Below are positions 11,758 through 22,376 of a stretch of DNA of 64,000 nt, piece after piece (the stretch's first letter is position 1; every line of letters begins with the position of its first letter). Source of the stretch: Adiantum capillus-veneris (taxonomy: Eukaryota > Streptophyta > Polypodiopsida > Polypodiales > Pteridaceae); NCBI GenBank assembly GCA_014529385.2, contig CM043945.1:141712241-141776240 (forward strand). The letters are read 5' to 3'. Under the pieces are notes generated by a model. The model did not search any database. It was not told the DNA's origin and worked only from the letters and a program-made list of their open reading frames with translations. The position numbers and the translations under genes are program-made.

Positions 11758-12010
11758 TGTCAGGAGTTTTTTGGAGCAAGGGATTGCGCATATGTACATA
11801 CACATGCATGGTGCATCGAATAAAGGATTGCCCATTTTCCATAGCCAGGTGGTTACGTGGGGCCCACATGTGTACAGGTACATAGTGCATCGATTTTCAC
11901 TATTACCAGTACCATTGTGTTTTTTCTACAATAAGGAGGAGTTGGTAGCGCGTAAAAATTCTCGAGGAAGCTATCCACGGGCCGACGACATGAGGTAAGC
12001 ACGTGCGTCA
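11758..12010 (+). repeat. Bin 5' LTR
   Basis: It starts TGTCAGGAG and ends GTGCGTCA. It is the same as 15501-15765 apart from a few substitutions and a ten-base indel near CAGGTACATAGTG. At 250 bases it is short for a Ty3 LTR. The first bases resemble the start of B's own LTR (TGTCAGGCA), suggesting related families. Confidence 0.8.
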
Positions 12011-13616
12011 GATGGCATCGAGTGGCGTCAGGAGGCCGAACGAGGTCAATATTTGCACGTGGATGAATACGGACACAAATTGGTGTTTTCTTGTGGAAGT
12101 TATGCAGAAAGGTCATCATTAGGACCACTTTTTGGGGCCACTTCACGTGGTTGCGAGACGCATTATTGAAAAGAAATGAGTGCCAGGTGTGCACATGGAT
12201 GCAGCACGGTGACAACTATGCAATGCGAGGTCAGCTTTTGGCCTGTTCGGGGTCCGTTTGAGGTCATCTAAAAGGCCAAGGGTGCCCAACTAAAAAAGCT
12301 AAGTGTGGGAACTGAAAAAACTGAGAGAAGACCAGAAAAAAAGTGGAGAAGAGACGAGGAACAGCCGCAGGTGTGTTTTTGGGGTTTTCGGAGCCTGTTT
12401 TGGCCGTAAACTGCTCATCCGAGGTCGGATTTGAGCACTTTGACATTGTAAACTGGGGTTTTGGGCCGTTCCGGAGGCGATGGCATTGTCCATTTTTCCA
12501 AATTACTCACTCTTTTTCTAATGCTTTTCTGTGTAATCTTCTCCGATGAGTGAAGCCTCTGCTTAACTTTGGTGTTGTATCTGGTGTATTTCTTCAATAT
12601 TGTGTGAGCTATTTGCCCCATTGGTGTTGGCCCAAGCTCAATTGTATCTAAAAATCAGAAATTCTCCTCTTTTGAGCTGAGTTTTTTGGGTGTGTGTGTG
12701 TGTGTCTGTGTGGAGTGGGCAACTGGATAGTCTCTCTCCTCTCACTCCAGAGGTGTGTTCCGTGTCTCGGCCAAGTGTGTTGTGTAAGCCGAGTGGTGCC
12801 CCATAGTGTGTGTGTGTATTATTCCAAGAGTGTGTGTCGGGTTGTTATAGAGGCGCTGTGTGTGTTTTCATCCCGCTCACATTCTTTTGGCGCCCCCACG
12901 GAGGATCTTCTTCGAGTACCTTCTGCTTCGAGCTTCAAGCTTCGAGATTCGGGATTACAGGTTGCAGGTTGCAGATTACATGTAACAGGTTACATGTTAT
13001 AGGGATAGGTACAGGTACAGGTACAGGTGATTCACACAGGTACAGGTAGCTGGAGTACAGTAATATATTAGCAGTGGTGTCACTTGCAGTGGTTGTGGGT
13101 ATGCATCACTTGGCGCCTATTTGAGCGCATTGTCTGCTGGATTGTACGTTACTTGTGGAAACTGCCATTGTGCGCATTTGTGGAGCCATACTTGGTTGTA
13201 TTTGGCAGTCCCAGTCATTTCTGAGACTTGGTCTGGAAGATAGTCATTTCTGAGACTTAACTATATGCAATTTGCATTAGCCTTCGTGTGAGAGTCGATA
13301 GCGTGAGGTTTTTATTGAGCTGGGGGATTCTCAAATGTAGAGATCCTTTCGGTGATACAGGTAGCTGGAGCACCCTTTTTGTGACCTCGCCATAGGCTAT
13401 GTACTAGTGAGTCCTACTTGATGCTCGGGTTCTATTGTTGACAGTTTATGCATACATATACAGTCTATATTTTGGGTTCCTACTGCTCTATTTCTGGGGA
13501 AACTCTGCCAAAAATTTTCCAAGTTATGATGGCTGGTTTTTTGGTCTTTTGAGCCATTTATGCTGTTATGCTGCTGAAATTTTGGCAAAATCAGAGGATA
13601 AGACAGGTGTGCTTTC
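12011..13616 (+). other. Bin leader, no gene recognised
   Basis: About 1.6 kb separates the 5' LTR from the first plausible ORF. It includes a GT-rich tract (about 12690-12850) and a small repeat of CAGGTTGCAGG/ACAGGTACAGGT words at 12955-13050. The short ORFs here are low-complexity shadows. A TGG at 12013 could begin the primer site but matches no tRNA I know. Confidence 0.4.
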
Positions 13617-13859
13617 TTGGGAGCTGCATGGTTGACTTTAATGGATGATCAAAATGGCCCTCAATTCACTCCTTTTCATTTAACTCAGAGAATCCAGATA
13701 AATGTTCATGTGTCCAGGAAGATTTTTTTCCAACAGCGCATAGTCTTTATGTTCGGGCCAAGAAGATTAAGAGAGATCCTGGAATGTCCTTTGCCTGTTG
13801 TAATTCCAATGATCAACTATGAAAACTCATTTGATGTGCATGTGTTTGTCCTTATCTAA
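13617..13859 (+). CDS. Small conserved leader ORF (unknown domain)
   Basis: The 80-codon frame ends with a ~57-residue segment: FQQRIVFMFGPRRLREIL, then PLPVVIPMINYENSFDVHVF. The same segment, at similar spacing, is encoded twice in tandem at 34053-34422 upstream of the K element ORF. Protein-level similarity with diverged DNA suggests it was once translated. The start is uncertain, because similarity begins around residue 24. I do not recognise the domain. It lies about 100 bases before the gag-like gene. Confidence 0.4.
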   Translation: MGAAWLTLMDDQNGPQFTPFHLTQRIQINVHVSRKIFFQQRIVFMFGPRRLREILECPLPVVIPMINYENSFDVHVFVLI

Positions 13860-13960
13860 AGCTAAGATCCATTGAAGTTTTTGGGAATTGGGTAGTGAAA
13901 AGTTTTGGGTTCTTGCATGTGTGCTCGAAGAGGTTCTTAAAGCATTAAACTTGGGTAGCC

Positions 13961-14896
13961 ATGGATTTCTCTTATCCGGAATTTCATGGAAAAAGTGGTG
14001 AAGATGCGGTAGACTTTCTGGAGCAAGTCGAGGTGGCATGCATAAGCAACAATATGTGTGATGAGGAGAAGATTTTGAGGCTATTTGGATTGCTTTTGAA
14101 AGATGAGGCCCGTGTTTGGTTCATGGATTTGGAAGCTAAAGAAGCAGTGGCTTCTTCTTATGGTTTGAGTCTTGACAAGTTTATAGAAGCTTTTTTAGAG
14201 CGTTTCCAGGTTGTGGAAGATGCAAATGCAATATGGAATGAGCTCAATGCTCTTAAGCAAGGTTCTTGTCAAGGTGTTGATGCCTGTGTACAAGGTTTTA
14301 CAGATTTATGGACTCGTTGGTGTGTTGCTCTTAAGGATGAGATCCCCCCTTGTTCATTGAAGAAAAGTTCTTTTGTTGATGGTTTGTCATCTTGGTTGCG
14401 GTTCGAGGTTGAGTTGAAGATGCCCGAGTCTTTTGAAGATGCGTTATGCATTGCAAAGCACAAGGAATGGAAGTTTAAGCGTCTTGAGGAACATGGTATC
14501 AGTACAGGTATGCATGTGCAAAATGGATTTGACATGGAAGATGAAGTTAAGCTTAAGCAGGTGAAAAGTAGCCTATCCTATGATGTTTCTCGTTTCTTCC
14601 CAAGGTCTATTGTGAAGCGTAAAGTGGTCTTGCAGGTTGATAGGTTTATGGAAGAGCCTAAAGAGGTGAGTAATGCTTTGGATACAGGATTGACAAGTCT
14701 TGAAGAGGATGCATTGGCTGCTTGTGTACCTTGTGATTCTGGGTGTGAGTGTGAGGTTGAGGTTATTGATAATGAGCACGTATCTTTGGATACTCGTTCC
14801 TTGGAAATTAGGGAAGAGGGCAAGGTTGAGAGCCATTTTGTGGATTTGTTGGATGTGGAACCTGTGTTGAAGCCATATTTGATGTATGTGCAGTGA
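13961..14896 (+). CDS. gag: Bin gag-like protein
   Basis: ATG at 13961 starts a 311-residue frame with the Ty3 gag core: MDFSYPEFHGKSGEDAVDF, LLKDEARVWFMDLEAKE, then ALKDEIPPCSLKKSSFVDGL. It matches B's gag block for block (ARVWF against AKVWL, EIPP-x-x-LKK in both). There is no zinc knuckle. The second half is acidic with a Cys-rich patch. It would co-assemble with an autonomous relative's particle. The stop at 14894 is followed at once by an open frame, so the original protein was probably longer. Confidence 0.7.
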   Translation: MDFSYPEFHGKSGEDAVDFLEQVEVACISNNMCDEEKILRLFGLLLKDEARVWFMDLEAKEAVASSYGLSLDKFIEAFLERFQVVEDANAIWNELNALKQGSCQGVDACVQGFTDLWTRWCVALKDEIPPCSLKKSSFVDGLSSWLRFEVELKMPESFEDALCIAKHKEWKFKRLEEHGISTGMHVQNGFDMEDEVKLKQVKSSLSYDVSRFFPRSIVKRKVVLQVDRFMEEPKEVSNALDTGLTSLEEDALAACVPCDSGCECEVEVIDNEHVSLDTRSLEIREEGKVESHFVDLLDVEPVLKPYLMYVQ

Positions 14897-15450
14897 TTGA
14901 ACCAATTTTTGAGCATGATTGTGGTTTAGAGCAAGGATCTGTATTCTTGGAGACTGATGAACCCATGCTAGAAGCTATGGATAGTGGTGCTAGCCATGAT
15001 TATGATGTGGATAAAGTGATGTGTGATGATGAGTATGCTTATGATGATGAGAAGGGGTTTGGCATATATGAGTCCAATCTCAGCTATGTGGATCCCTATG
15101 CTAGGGATATGTGTGCTGCGAGGATACTTTTGTGCTTTGGATATCAACAACTTTACCTTCACACAATGCTTTTAGCTACTTGGGTGCATGATTTGCAGGT
15201 TGTTGCTATGGCTGGTGAAGCCAAGATGCCAGGCGATGAATCACTTGAGTTATCTATATCGGTTGGGTTGAATGTGGCATGCAATATTTATGATTTTGGA
15301 ACTCCAGGCAAGGCGGATGTGTTAGTTGAATATGCCTATGGTGCATTCTGGTTGATTGTTGAAAAATGTAGGTGTGGTGTTATGATGCTTCTTGTGAATC
15401 AGGCAATATGCCTTTGGCCTTTTGATCCATGTGGAATGAGCATCTACTAG
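14893..15450 (+). pseudogene. Acidic continuation of Bin gag-like gene
   Basis: The 185-codon open frame overlaps the gag stop by four bases in another frame and begins with GTG, so it is probably the original continuation after a small frameshift. It is rich in Asp, Tyr and Ala, with no motif I recognise (YGAFWLIVEKCRCGVMMLL is the most hydrophobic stretch). It ends 35 bases before the polypurine tract. The composition recalls the acidic ORF of element K. Confidence 0.45.
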
Positions 15451-15481
15451 TGCTGCTGCTGAGCATGAATGCTCTAGCAGG

Positions 15482-15500
15482 CTAGGGGGTGGGCAAATTA
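15482..15500 (+). promoter_or_regulatory. Bin polypurine tract
   Basis: CTAGGGGGTGGGCAAATTA lies directly before the LTR start TGTCATGAG. It is G-rich and ends at the LTR, as expected for the plus-strand primer. Confidence 0.65.
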
Positions 15501-15765
15501 TGTCATGAGTTTTTTGGAGCAAGGGATTGCGCATATGTACATACACATGCATGGTGCATCGAATAAAGGATTGCCCATTTTCCATAGCCAGGTGGTTACG
15601 TGGGGCCCACATGTGTACAGGTAGGACAGGGTGTACATAGTGCATCGATTTTCACTATTACCAGTACCATTGTGTTTTTTCTACAATAAGGAGGAGTTGG
15701 TAGCGCGTAAAACTTCTCGAGGAAGCTATCCGCGGGCCGACGACATGAGGTAAGCAGGTGCGTCA
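15501..15765 (+). repeat. Bin 3' LTR
   Basis: Second copy of the 250-base repeat at 11758-12010. It starts TGTCATGAG and ends GTGCGTCA, with an extra AGGACAGGGTG relative to the left copy. The B RT reading resumes about eight bases later. Confidence 0.8.
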
Positions 15766-15772
15766 GACCCGC

Positions 15773-16330
15773 TCACAACGCCATGGGGTTGTTTTTGCAT
15801 TTTTTGCCTTCCTTTTGGGTTGAAAAATGGGCCAGGAGCCTTTGAAAGAAAAGTAGACTGGGTCCAGCCCCATTTCTCAGAAGTTTGTCAAAGGGTTCAT
15901 ACATGATTTTTGTGTATACGGTTCAAGGAAAGAGCATGTTCAGAAGCTTGAAATGACTTTTGCAAGGTATGATGAAATGCGGGGGTCAATTAAACCCCAA
16001 AAAATGTCATTTGGCGCAGCCAAGGGTGAAGCTTCTTGGACATGTGATTTTAGAAAATGGGATTGAGGCAGATCCAAAGAAAGTGGAAGCCCTATTATTG
16101 CTGTCATCCCCAAAGGATACAAGACAATTGGCTACTTTCATTCAGAAGGTTAAATATCTGTCTCGATTCATACCTTTGGCATCACAGTTATTGTACCCAC
16201 TACAGCAAGTGGTTAAAAATGATCCATTGGAGTGGACACAAGACCTATTGCAAAAGTCGTTCACTTTTCTCACCAGCTATTATTGCTGTCTCATTTGTTT
16301 AATAACTCAAATATATCAAAGATAGTGATG
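15773..16330 (+). pseudogene. pol: B RT, C-terminal half
   Basis: Right of Bin the RT palm continues as LPFGLKNGPGAFER, then FVKGFIHDFCVYGSRKEHVQ. The catalytic pair, normally F/Y-x-D-D, is FIHD here, so one metal-binding Asp is replaced by His. After a frameshift near 15980 the thumb reads GGQLNPKKCHLAQPRVKLLG, with VKYLSRFIPLASQLLYPL after it. It ends in a truncated segment at PLEWTQD, where the usual first RNase H should begin but does not. Confidence 0.8.
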
Positions 16331-17578
16331 AAATGGGTTATAGAACTGTACGAATTTCAATTCACTGTTTTGGTGGAAGAGAGTTCTCGGGCTACCCTGG
16401 CAGATTTACTCACTTACAAAGAGACTCCTGTTTTGGTTCAGGAAGAGGTGGTGCAAAGGAAGAAGGTCGAAACTCTTGCTATATCCAATGCTTCACTGCT
16501 ATATTTTGATGGCTCTTATCGAAGAAGTCATGAAGCTGCTTCTGGAGGGATTGTTGTCTATGATGCGCAAGGAAATCTTGTGAGGAAACAAGGGTTAAAG
16601 CTTGATGCTAAAAGTAATAATGAAGCAGCGTACATGGCCCTTGAGGGCGGTCTGCACATTTGCTTACAATTGGGAATTAAACACGTGCAAGTCAAAGGAG
16701 ATGCCTTGTTGGTTGCGAAGCAGGTATCGGGGGTGTGGAAGAATAAGAACCCTAAGTTGAAAGATTTGTGTTTCCAAGTGAAATCTTTGCTTAAAAAGTT
16801 TGAGGCATGGAGTTTACAGCATATTGAGAGGTCTCAGAATGAAGAAGCCCATGATGCTGCCCAAGAAATGATCACTTGTGTGTTTGTGTTGAAGGCGGAT
16901 GCCCCTCTATATCATGGAAGAGAAGTGCTATCAAAGGAAGCGGATTTTCTGCTTACAGGTGTTTTACCTGAAGATTTGCCATCATCCAAAAAGTATGCTT
17001 TTATGAGAAGAGTCAAAAAGTACAAAATGCTTGATGATGTGCTTTACATGAAAGGAAGTGATTTGATATTGCGACGTGTGCCCTGGAAAAAAGAAATCTA
17101 TAAGATTTTGGAAAAGAACCATGAAGGATCCTGTGGAGGACATTTTTCCATGAAATTTATGCTACATAATATTTTACAAGAAGGCTATGTGTGGCCGAGT
17201 GTCCAGCTGGATGTGAACCATTGGTGCAAGTCTTGTTTGTCTTGCCAGAAGACGGGGAAGAAAATTTTGAAGCCTGAATTGAGAAAGACAATTTTAGCTT
17301 TTGATGTATTTGAAAAATGGGGTCTTGATGCTATTGGACCCTTACCCATGACTGGTAAAAGAAATGTTTACATTCTGACAGCAGTTGATTATTTGTCACA
17401 TTGGGCAGAAGCTGAGGCTGTCAAACAGATTAGCAGTAAAGAAATGGGGAAGTTTGTGTACAAAGATATATGCTGCAAGTTTGGTGTGCCTTTGGAACTA
17501 CTTTCTGATCTTGGACTAGGATTAAGAGGAGAGTTGTTTGCTTTCCTTTGTGGAAAGCTTAATATACAACATAGGTAA
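16322..17578 (+). pseudogene. pol: B RNase H (second type) and integrase N-terminus/core
   Basis: The frame opens with WVIELYEFQFTVLVEESSRA and reaches an RNase H with all four expected acidic residues visible: LYFDGS, NNEAAYMAL, KGDALLV and EEAHDAA. This is the RVT_3-like 'second' RNase H of some plant Ty3 elements. The first RNase H appears deleted between 16240 and 16320. The integrase follows: zinc finger (NHEGSCGGHFS...WCKSCLSCQK), first core Asp in WGLDAIGPLP, second in LLSDLGLGLRG. A stop at 17576 precedes the catalytic Glu. Confidence 0.85.
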
Positions 17579-18304
17579 AGTTCTCCTTATTATCCACAAT
17601 GAAATGGTCTTAATGAGAGATTCAATGGAGAGTTAGTGAATATCTTGACAAAAATGACTCAGACACATGGGAAGACTTGGGATGTAGAGTTGCCTTGTGC
17701 ACTATGGGCTTATAGAACCGCTATCAAAACAAGCACATGGTTTTCTCCTTATCGCTTGATTTATGGCAAGGAAGCTTTATTGCCTATTGAAGTGGAAATC
17801 CCTACACTTAATTGGTTGTCACTGGAAGGTGAAGAGCAGCGAGATGCTTGGCGGAAAAGGTTGTTGGATTTACAATGCTTGCAGTTAGATAGAATTTTGG
17901 CCTTGAGTCATTATGAAGAAGTGTCAAAGAAGGCTCAGATAAAGGACAATGAATGCGTCAAGGATAAAAGAATTGAAAAGGGTGATCTTGTGTTGCGGTA
18001 CAATAGTAAATTGGACAATACTTTCCAGAAAAAGTTTCAGATTAAGTGGGAAGGTCCTTTTACTATTGTAAATAAATTTGAAAATGGCACATATCAATTG
18101 GCAAACTTAAATGGTGCAGAGCATAAATACCATGTTAATGGTTACAGATTGCAGAAGTATCTGGCACGTTTGATGACAATTATGATTAATGAAATGCTAT
18201 CAATAGAAGGAGACAATGCGGAAACATCTGAAAATGTGGACGAGGTTTCTGGGGATGAAATGCATCAGTTATTCACCCTAGGGACCTCTGCTTGTCATGA
18301 ATGA
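17579..18304 (+). pseudogene. pol: B integrase C-terminal part
   Basis: The sequence SSPYYPQ, a TGA, then NGLNERFNGELVNIL carries the third catalytic residue (Glu in NERFN). ALWAYRTAIKTSTWFSPYRL and YGKEALLPIEVEIP follow. The C-terminal domain has IKWEGPFTIVNKFENGTYQL (GPY/F module) and ends with an acidic tail at 18304. No chromodomain is visible. The gene is disabled by the stop at 17576 and the TGA near 17601. Confidence 0.8.
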
Positions 18305-18310
18305 CTAAGC

Positions 18311-18334
18311 AGGCAAGGGGGGGTTGGCCAGCTA
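18311..18334 (+). promoter_or_regulatory. B polypurine tract
   Basis: AGGCAAGGGGGGGTTGG lies between the end of pol and the LTR start TGTCAGG at 18335. This is the usual place for plus-strand priming. Confidence 0.7.
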
Positions 18335-19330
18335 TGTCAGGCATTTTTTGGATGGAAATGAAGTTGCCAATCCATGCTAAAAAGCTTGCTCACTAGCCCT
18401 GAGTACATAAATGTACATAATGCTTTGAGTTTTTGGAGTGCTCTTGTAGAATTTATGTACAAAGGCTTGGTTTTGGTCAAGTTGTTGGTTGAGTTTTGGG
18501 TTGGTCGAGCTTTCAAAAAATAGTTTTTAATGAGCATTCCTAGCCGTGCTTGATAGCTTGCAAATCGGACTCCGACATCATGACTTACACGCACTTGAAG
18601 TGGATGGTTTTTCACTTAAAAAGTGGCAGCGGATGCACGTGGGAAGACGGCAAGTGGGCGGACTTGATGGTTTTTTTTAGCAATGATATATTTAGAAATT
18701 TCTGGAGTTATCCGGGGTAATAAGCTCCAAGCCATGCTTTACAACGCTATATTTGGTGGTCGGGGTCACCCGCTACGCCTCCGAGAAAATGGCTCAGGTT
18801 GGGGACAAAACAGAAATTTCAGGTTTGGACATGGGGAAGTGGGGAGAGCATGCCAAGTGGCAATGGAATAACCCCACATGGGGGGGAGCATGTGAAAATT
18901 GGAGGGTATAAGGAGGGGATTGGGTACCCCCTAAGGGTGTATCAAAGGAGTTAATGGAGCTTCTTGGCCTTGCTTGAGAGGGCTCATGGGCTTTGGGGAG
19001 AGGAGGGGGTGCCCAATTTTTGTTCATTGCCTGGACGGGCACCTTGCCCATTTTTTGGTCCCCGGACACTGTCCCCCCCACTTGCCTTGGTCAAAAAGTG
19101 GCTGACAGTCCATTGTTTGCCCAAAAAAGGCTCAAAATGGACCAATAAAAAGGCGCCTAAAAGGGGAAATGAAGTCGGCTAAGAGGGGAGAGAAAATCCC
19201 TTGGGATAAGAGCCAAGAAAATCCCCCTTTAATAGCTGCATTTCTCTGCACACCTACAGACACTTTCCAGAGACCTCCTTTTTGGAGCTTTTTCAAAACC
19301 CCCGAACTTCAAATGCTTGTAATTTGCTCA
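18335..19330 (+). repeat. B 3' LTR
   Basis: Matches 8029-9025. It begins TGTCAGGCA and ends AATTTGCTCA. The two copies differ by scattered substitutions and small indels, so insertion is not recent. Confidence 0.9.
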
Positions 19331-20051
19331 TTCCTTATCGGAATCAAGCATATGGATGCTCTACGAACATCTACACAATCCAATCTATACACTCATATTC
19401 TCTGATTCTTCTAATTCCAAGTGTGGATTCCACTAGAGCTGTTCTTCTCCAAGCTTTACAAGTGTTTAACACATGTGAATTCGACGGTGCAGCTATTGTT
19501 CTTTCCACGACGGTGTAATCGATGCAAGGCTATAGGGGCATTCATTTTCATTGTCGTTTGCATCCACAATGTCTGTGAGCTATAATTGTAGATTTGAGTG
19601 CTTAAATCGTTGTGTTTAGTCATTTTGACCATAGGAGAGTGTTCTTAGACCATAGGATGACAGTTCTGGATAGTTCTGTTGTAGTTTTTAGGACCTTTTT
19701 CATGATGGATCGTGATTTTGGTACCTTGTTGGATTGCAACGAGACTTGCTAGGATAGTGCCTCTAGGTGTCCTATACCTCCTCCTAAAGTTTCATTGCAT
19801 TTTGAATCCGTTCGAGTGTCGAAATGGCGTGATGACCTAGAGCTGTGAGAAAGGACATTGACAGATTTCCCTGATCATTGAGTGTTGGTTTGCTTGTAGA
19901 GTTGTTGTGTTTGCTTGTTTAGGTTCACTTCATGAGATTGATGATCTCATAGAGTCTCCGTACCCCATCCGAGTCACTTTCCCTGAGTATTGACATTATG
20001 TTAGTGCCAGAAAGCTATGTTGCAGACGTTCGTTGTGGCGACCCGCTAACA
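19331..20051 (+). repeat. Probable C 5' LTR (partial)
   Basis: No ORF is present. The call rests on position alone: the stretch ends CCGCTAACA, and one base later a primer-site-like TGGTGCTGCTGCCGAGGA begins. Its left edge abuts B's LTR, so B may have inserted into it, and 7608-8028 could be the missing left part. No second LTR copy confirms it. Confidence 0.45.
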
Positions 20052-20052
20052 T

Positions 20053-20070
20053 TGGTGCTGCTGCCGAGGA
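20053..20070 (+). promoter_or_regulatory. C primer-binding site, tRNA-Asp type (degenerate)
   Basis: TGGTGCTGCTGCCGAGGA matches the tRNA-Asp-complementary site common in plant Ty3 elements (TGGCGCCGTTGCCGGGGA, from memory) at 14 of 18 positions and lies right after an LTR-like ACA end. Confidence 0.5.
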
Positions 20071-20521
20071 TATGATCCTTAGATGGTGAGTGAAGTAGTG
20101 CGTTTTTAGAGAGTTCTTTTTCTAAGATTTGTCTCTCCATTCCATTTACACTTTAGCAGACAGTGAAGCAACTAGACACGGGGTTTAGTGCTTGATAGAG
20201 TCTGGAAGTCGAGGACTTGCTAGATCTATTCTTGAGAAGTAAAGAGGATTGTGAGTGAGATAGCCAAAAGCATTTCATTCTTTGATTTTCTCTATGCTTT
20301 CAGAGTGCTGTTTCATTTTTCATTTTGACTTTATTTTGTACTGTTCTGTTTGTTTTTGTTGGGTGAAAACCATATTTGGCAAAAACGACCATAACTCCGA
20401 AATTATGAAAATTGGATGGTAGAGACCTCAAAAGTGATCCAAATTCAAAAATTTGTGGATCAAAGGCATCAACATACTCTCTAGAAGCAATCTGGAAAGT
20501 CTAGCAAGAATCTGTGGAGGA

Positions 20522-22376
20522 ACATGGATCGTGATCCATGTACCCCAAAAACCCCTTTTTTGGTGAAAAGTGACCAGTTACAATGAGCATTAGTGGATAA
20601 CTGCTCTGATCAAGTTTGCTTGAAAGAAAAACTCAAAAATCTCTTCAGAATTGGCTGTTAGGGCAAAAATAGTAAAACAGGCATTGCAAACAAAAAATTG
20701 AGCAAATCTTGAGATTTTGGGATCCAAATTCAAAAAGAGGTGAGATTTGGCTTCTAGAGGGCATAAAGAAAAAACATAACAAAATTCATGAAAAAATGTT
20801 GCCATACATGGATCGCGATCCATGTACCTTTTTGGCATTTGAGGCTAATATTTGACAAGTACATTCCTGATATCATTTGGAACAACTTTGCCAAAAGAGA
20901 CCATGTCAAAAAATTTAAAAAAGTTGGTCAAAATAGCCAAATACAAAAACTAGTCAAAAACCGCAGGGCAGACAGAAGAACTCACTTTTGATTAGAAAAA
21001 AGTCGGCCAAATTCAAAAAGATTTGGAGAAGAGTATCACCATAACATGGACTACAAGCTGACCAAGTTTCATGTCAAAATGTGGTCAAACATGGATCGCG
21101 ATCCATGTACCTCATGAAAAAATTTTGAAATTTTTTTGGCTGAGATTTGGACAGTGGATAGCTGACACATAGACAAACAATTTTCCCAAAAGAACCAAAT
21201 GCAAAAAAAGTTGCAAAAAGTGGTCAAAAGAGCTAAAAACAGCTCATTGTTAAAACTGTCACAGCAGACTATAGAAGTCAGTTTTGGTTGGGCAAATTTG
21301 ATCCAAATTCAAAAAGATTTGTGGAGCAAAACATCATAAGCTATTAGCACACCAAAAATTCAGATCCAAAAGTGGTGGAACATGGATCGCGATCCATGTA
21401 CCTCTGAGAAATTTTTGGACATGAACTTTTCCAGCCTGTAGCAGAGACCATTGTGAACAAAAGTCTTCAAAGAAATTTGGTCAAAAAAGTCTAAAAAAGT
21501 CATCAAAAGTTCCATAAACTGTTCAAGGTGAAAACTCTAAAATAGACTTAGGGATTGACTTTTGCCTAGCCTAAACAAGTCCAAATCACACAAAAACCAC
21601 ATATCTAGCATCAGGAGACCAATGACAAGCTGTGTGCCAAGTTTCAGTGCAATCTAACACATAGGTACATGGATCGTGATCCATGTTCCTTTGTCACAGA
21701 TTGATACCATATTTTCACCATAGCTAGAGCCCATCACAAGGAGTCGAGTGGTCTTTTCAAAAGTGAATTTGGATATAAAAAACTTGTCCAAAAGCCCAGA
21801 ACTGCCAAGTACTCTGAGCAAGTGCCATAACTGACCTAATTTTCAATCCAGAGGTCCATTTTCAAAATTTTTGATACCATAGGGTCTCCTAATCATGCTG
21901 ATTCTGATGGTACCAAAAAAAGTCAATTTGGGCTCCAAACATGGATAGCGATCCATGTACCCATAGTGACAACTTGACCTGAAACTTTCTAGATCAGTAG
22001 TGTTTACACAAGAAAACATATCCCCAAGTCCATGTTTGAAAAAAATTGAGCAAAATTGGGTCAAAAGAGAGAAAAATAGGTGACAAACAGAAAACCACTG
22101 TGCAGACCTAGTATTGACCATTTGGCCTGTCAAAACAAGTCCAAATTCAAAAAGATTTGAGATTTAGCTTGTGGACATAGTTAGGAAAGTCAGGAACAAA
22201 CCCCTAATAGGACAAGTCCAGATGTGGTTAAACATGGATTGCGATCCATGTACCTCAACCTCAGAATTTGCTAAAAATTGGTAGATAGCCTGCTTATGAC
22301 CTTGTCTACACACAATAAAAATTTGGAAAAATTTGCAGAAAAAATTTGACAGGGAACATGGATCGCGATCATGTAC
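20522..22376 (+). repeat. C leader array: eight copies of a GATCGCGATC palindrome
   Basis: ACATGGATCGCGATCCATGT or a close variant starts at 20522, 20806, 21089, 21380, 21667, 21939, 22232 and 22356. The first seven are spaced 272-293 bases apart and the last follows after 124. A second word, CCAAATTCAAAAAGATTTG or similar, recurs about 70-85 bases before several copies (near 20438, 20727, 21008, 21310 and 22140). The rest of each ~285-base unit has diverged strongly. No ORF spans the region. Confidence 0.9.

Larger units (their letters stand above)
11758..15765 (+). mobile_element. Bin: gag-only LTR element inserted in B's RT gene
   Basis: Short direct repeats (11758-12010 and 15501-15765) bound an internal region with one gag-like gene and no protease, RT or integrase. 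B's RT reading stops on the left after TTFIT and resumes on the right with LPFGLKNGPGAFER, so Bin sits in the RT palm. TCACG on the left and TCACA on the right are a possible imperfect target duplication, although two to seven extra bases separate them from the LTR ends. The arrangement matches what has been called TR-GAG elements in plants. Confidence 0.8.
8029..19330 (+). mobile_element. B: Ty3/gypsy LTR retrotransposon, full length but broken
   Basis: Two near-identical direct repeats of about 1 kb (8029-9025 and 18335-19330) flank gag, protease, RT, an RNase H and integrase, all on the plus strand. A polypurine tract precedes the right LTR. The RT gene is interrupted by a second, gag-only element (Bin). 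I could not find a matching 5-bp target duplication (CACGT or ACGTT on the left, TTCCT on the right), so one end may have been rearranged or recombined. Confidence 0.9.

Noticed and set aside
12694-13049. Cys/Val-rich ORFs in Bin's leader
   Set aside because: They come from GT-rich and CAGGTACAGGT repeat DNA and show no protein similarity.
20522-22376. CRISPR-like array because of regularly spaced palindromic repeats
   Set aside because: Spacing is ~285 bases, the sequence between copies is itself a diverged tandem unit, the context is a plant retrotransposon and there are no cas genes.
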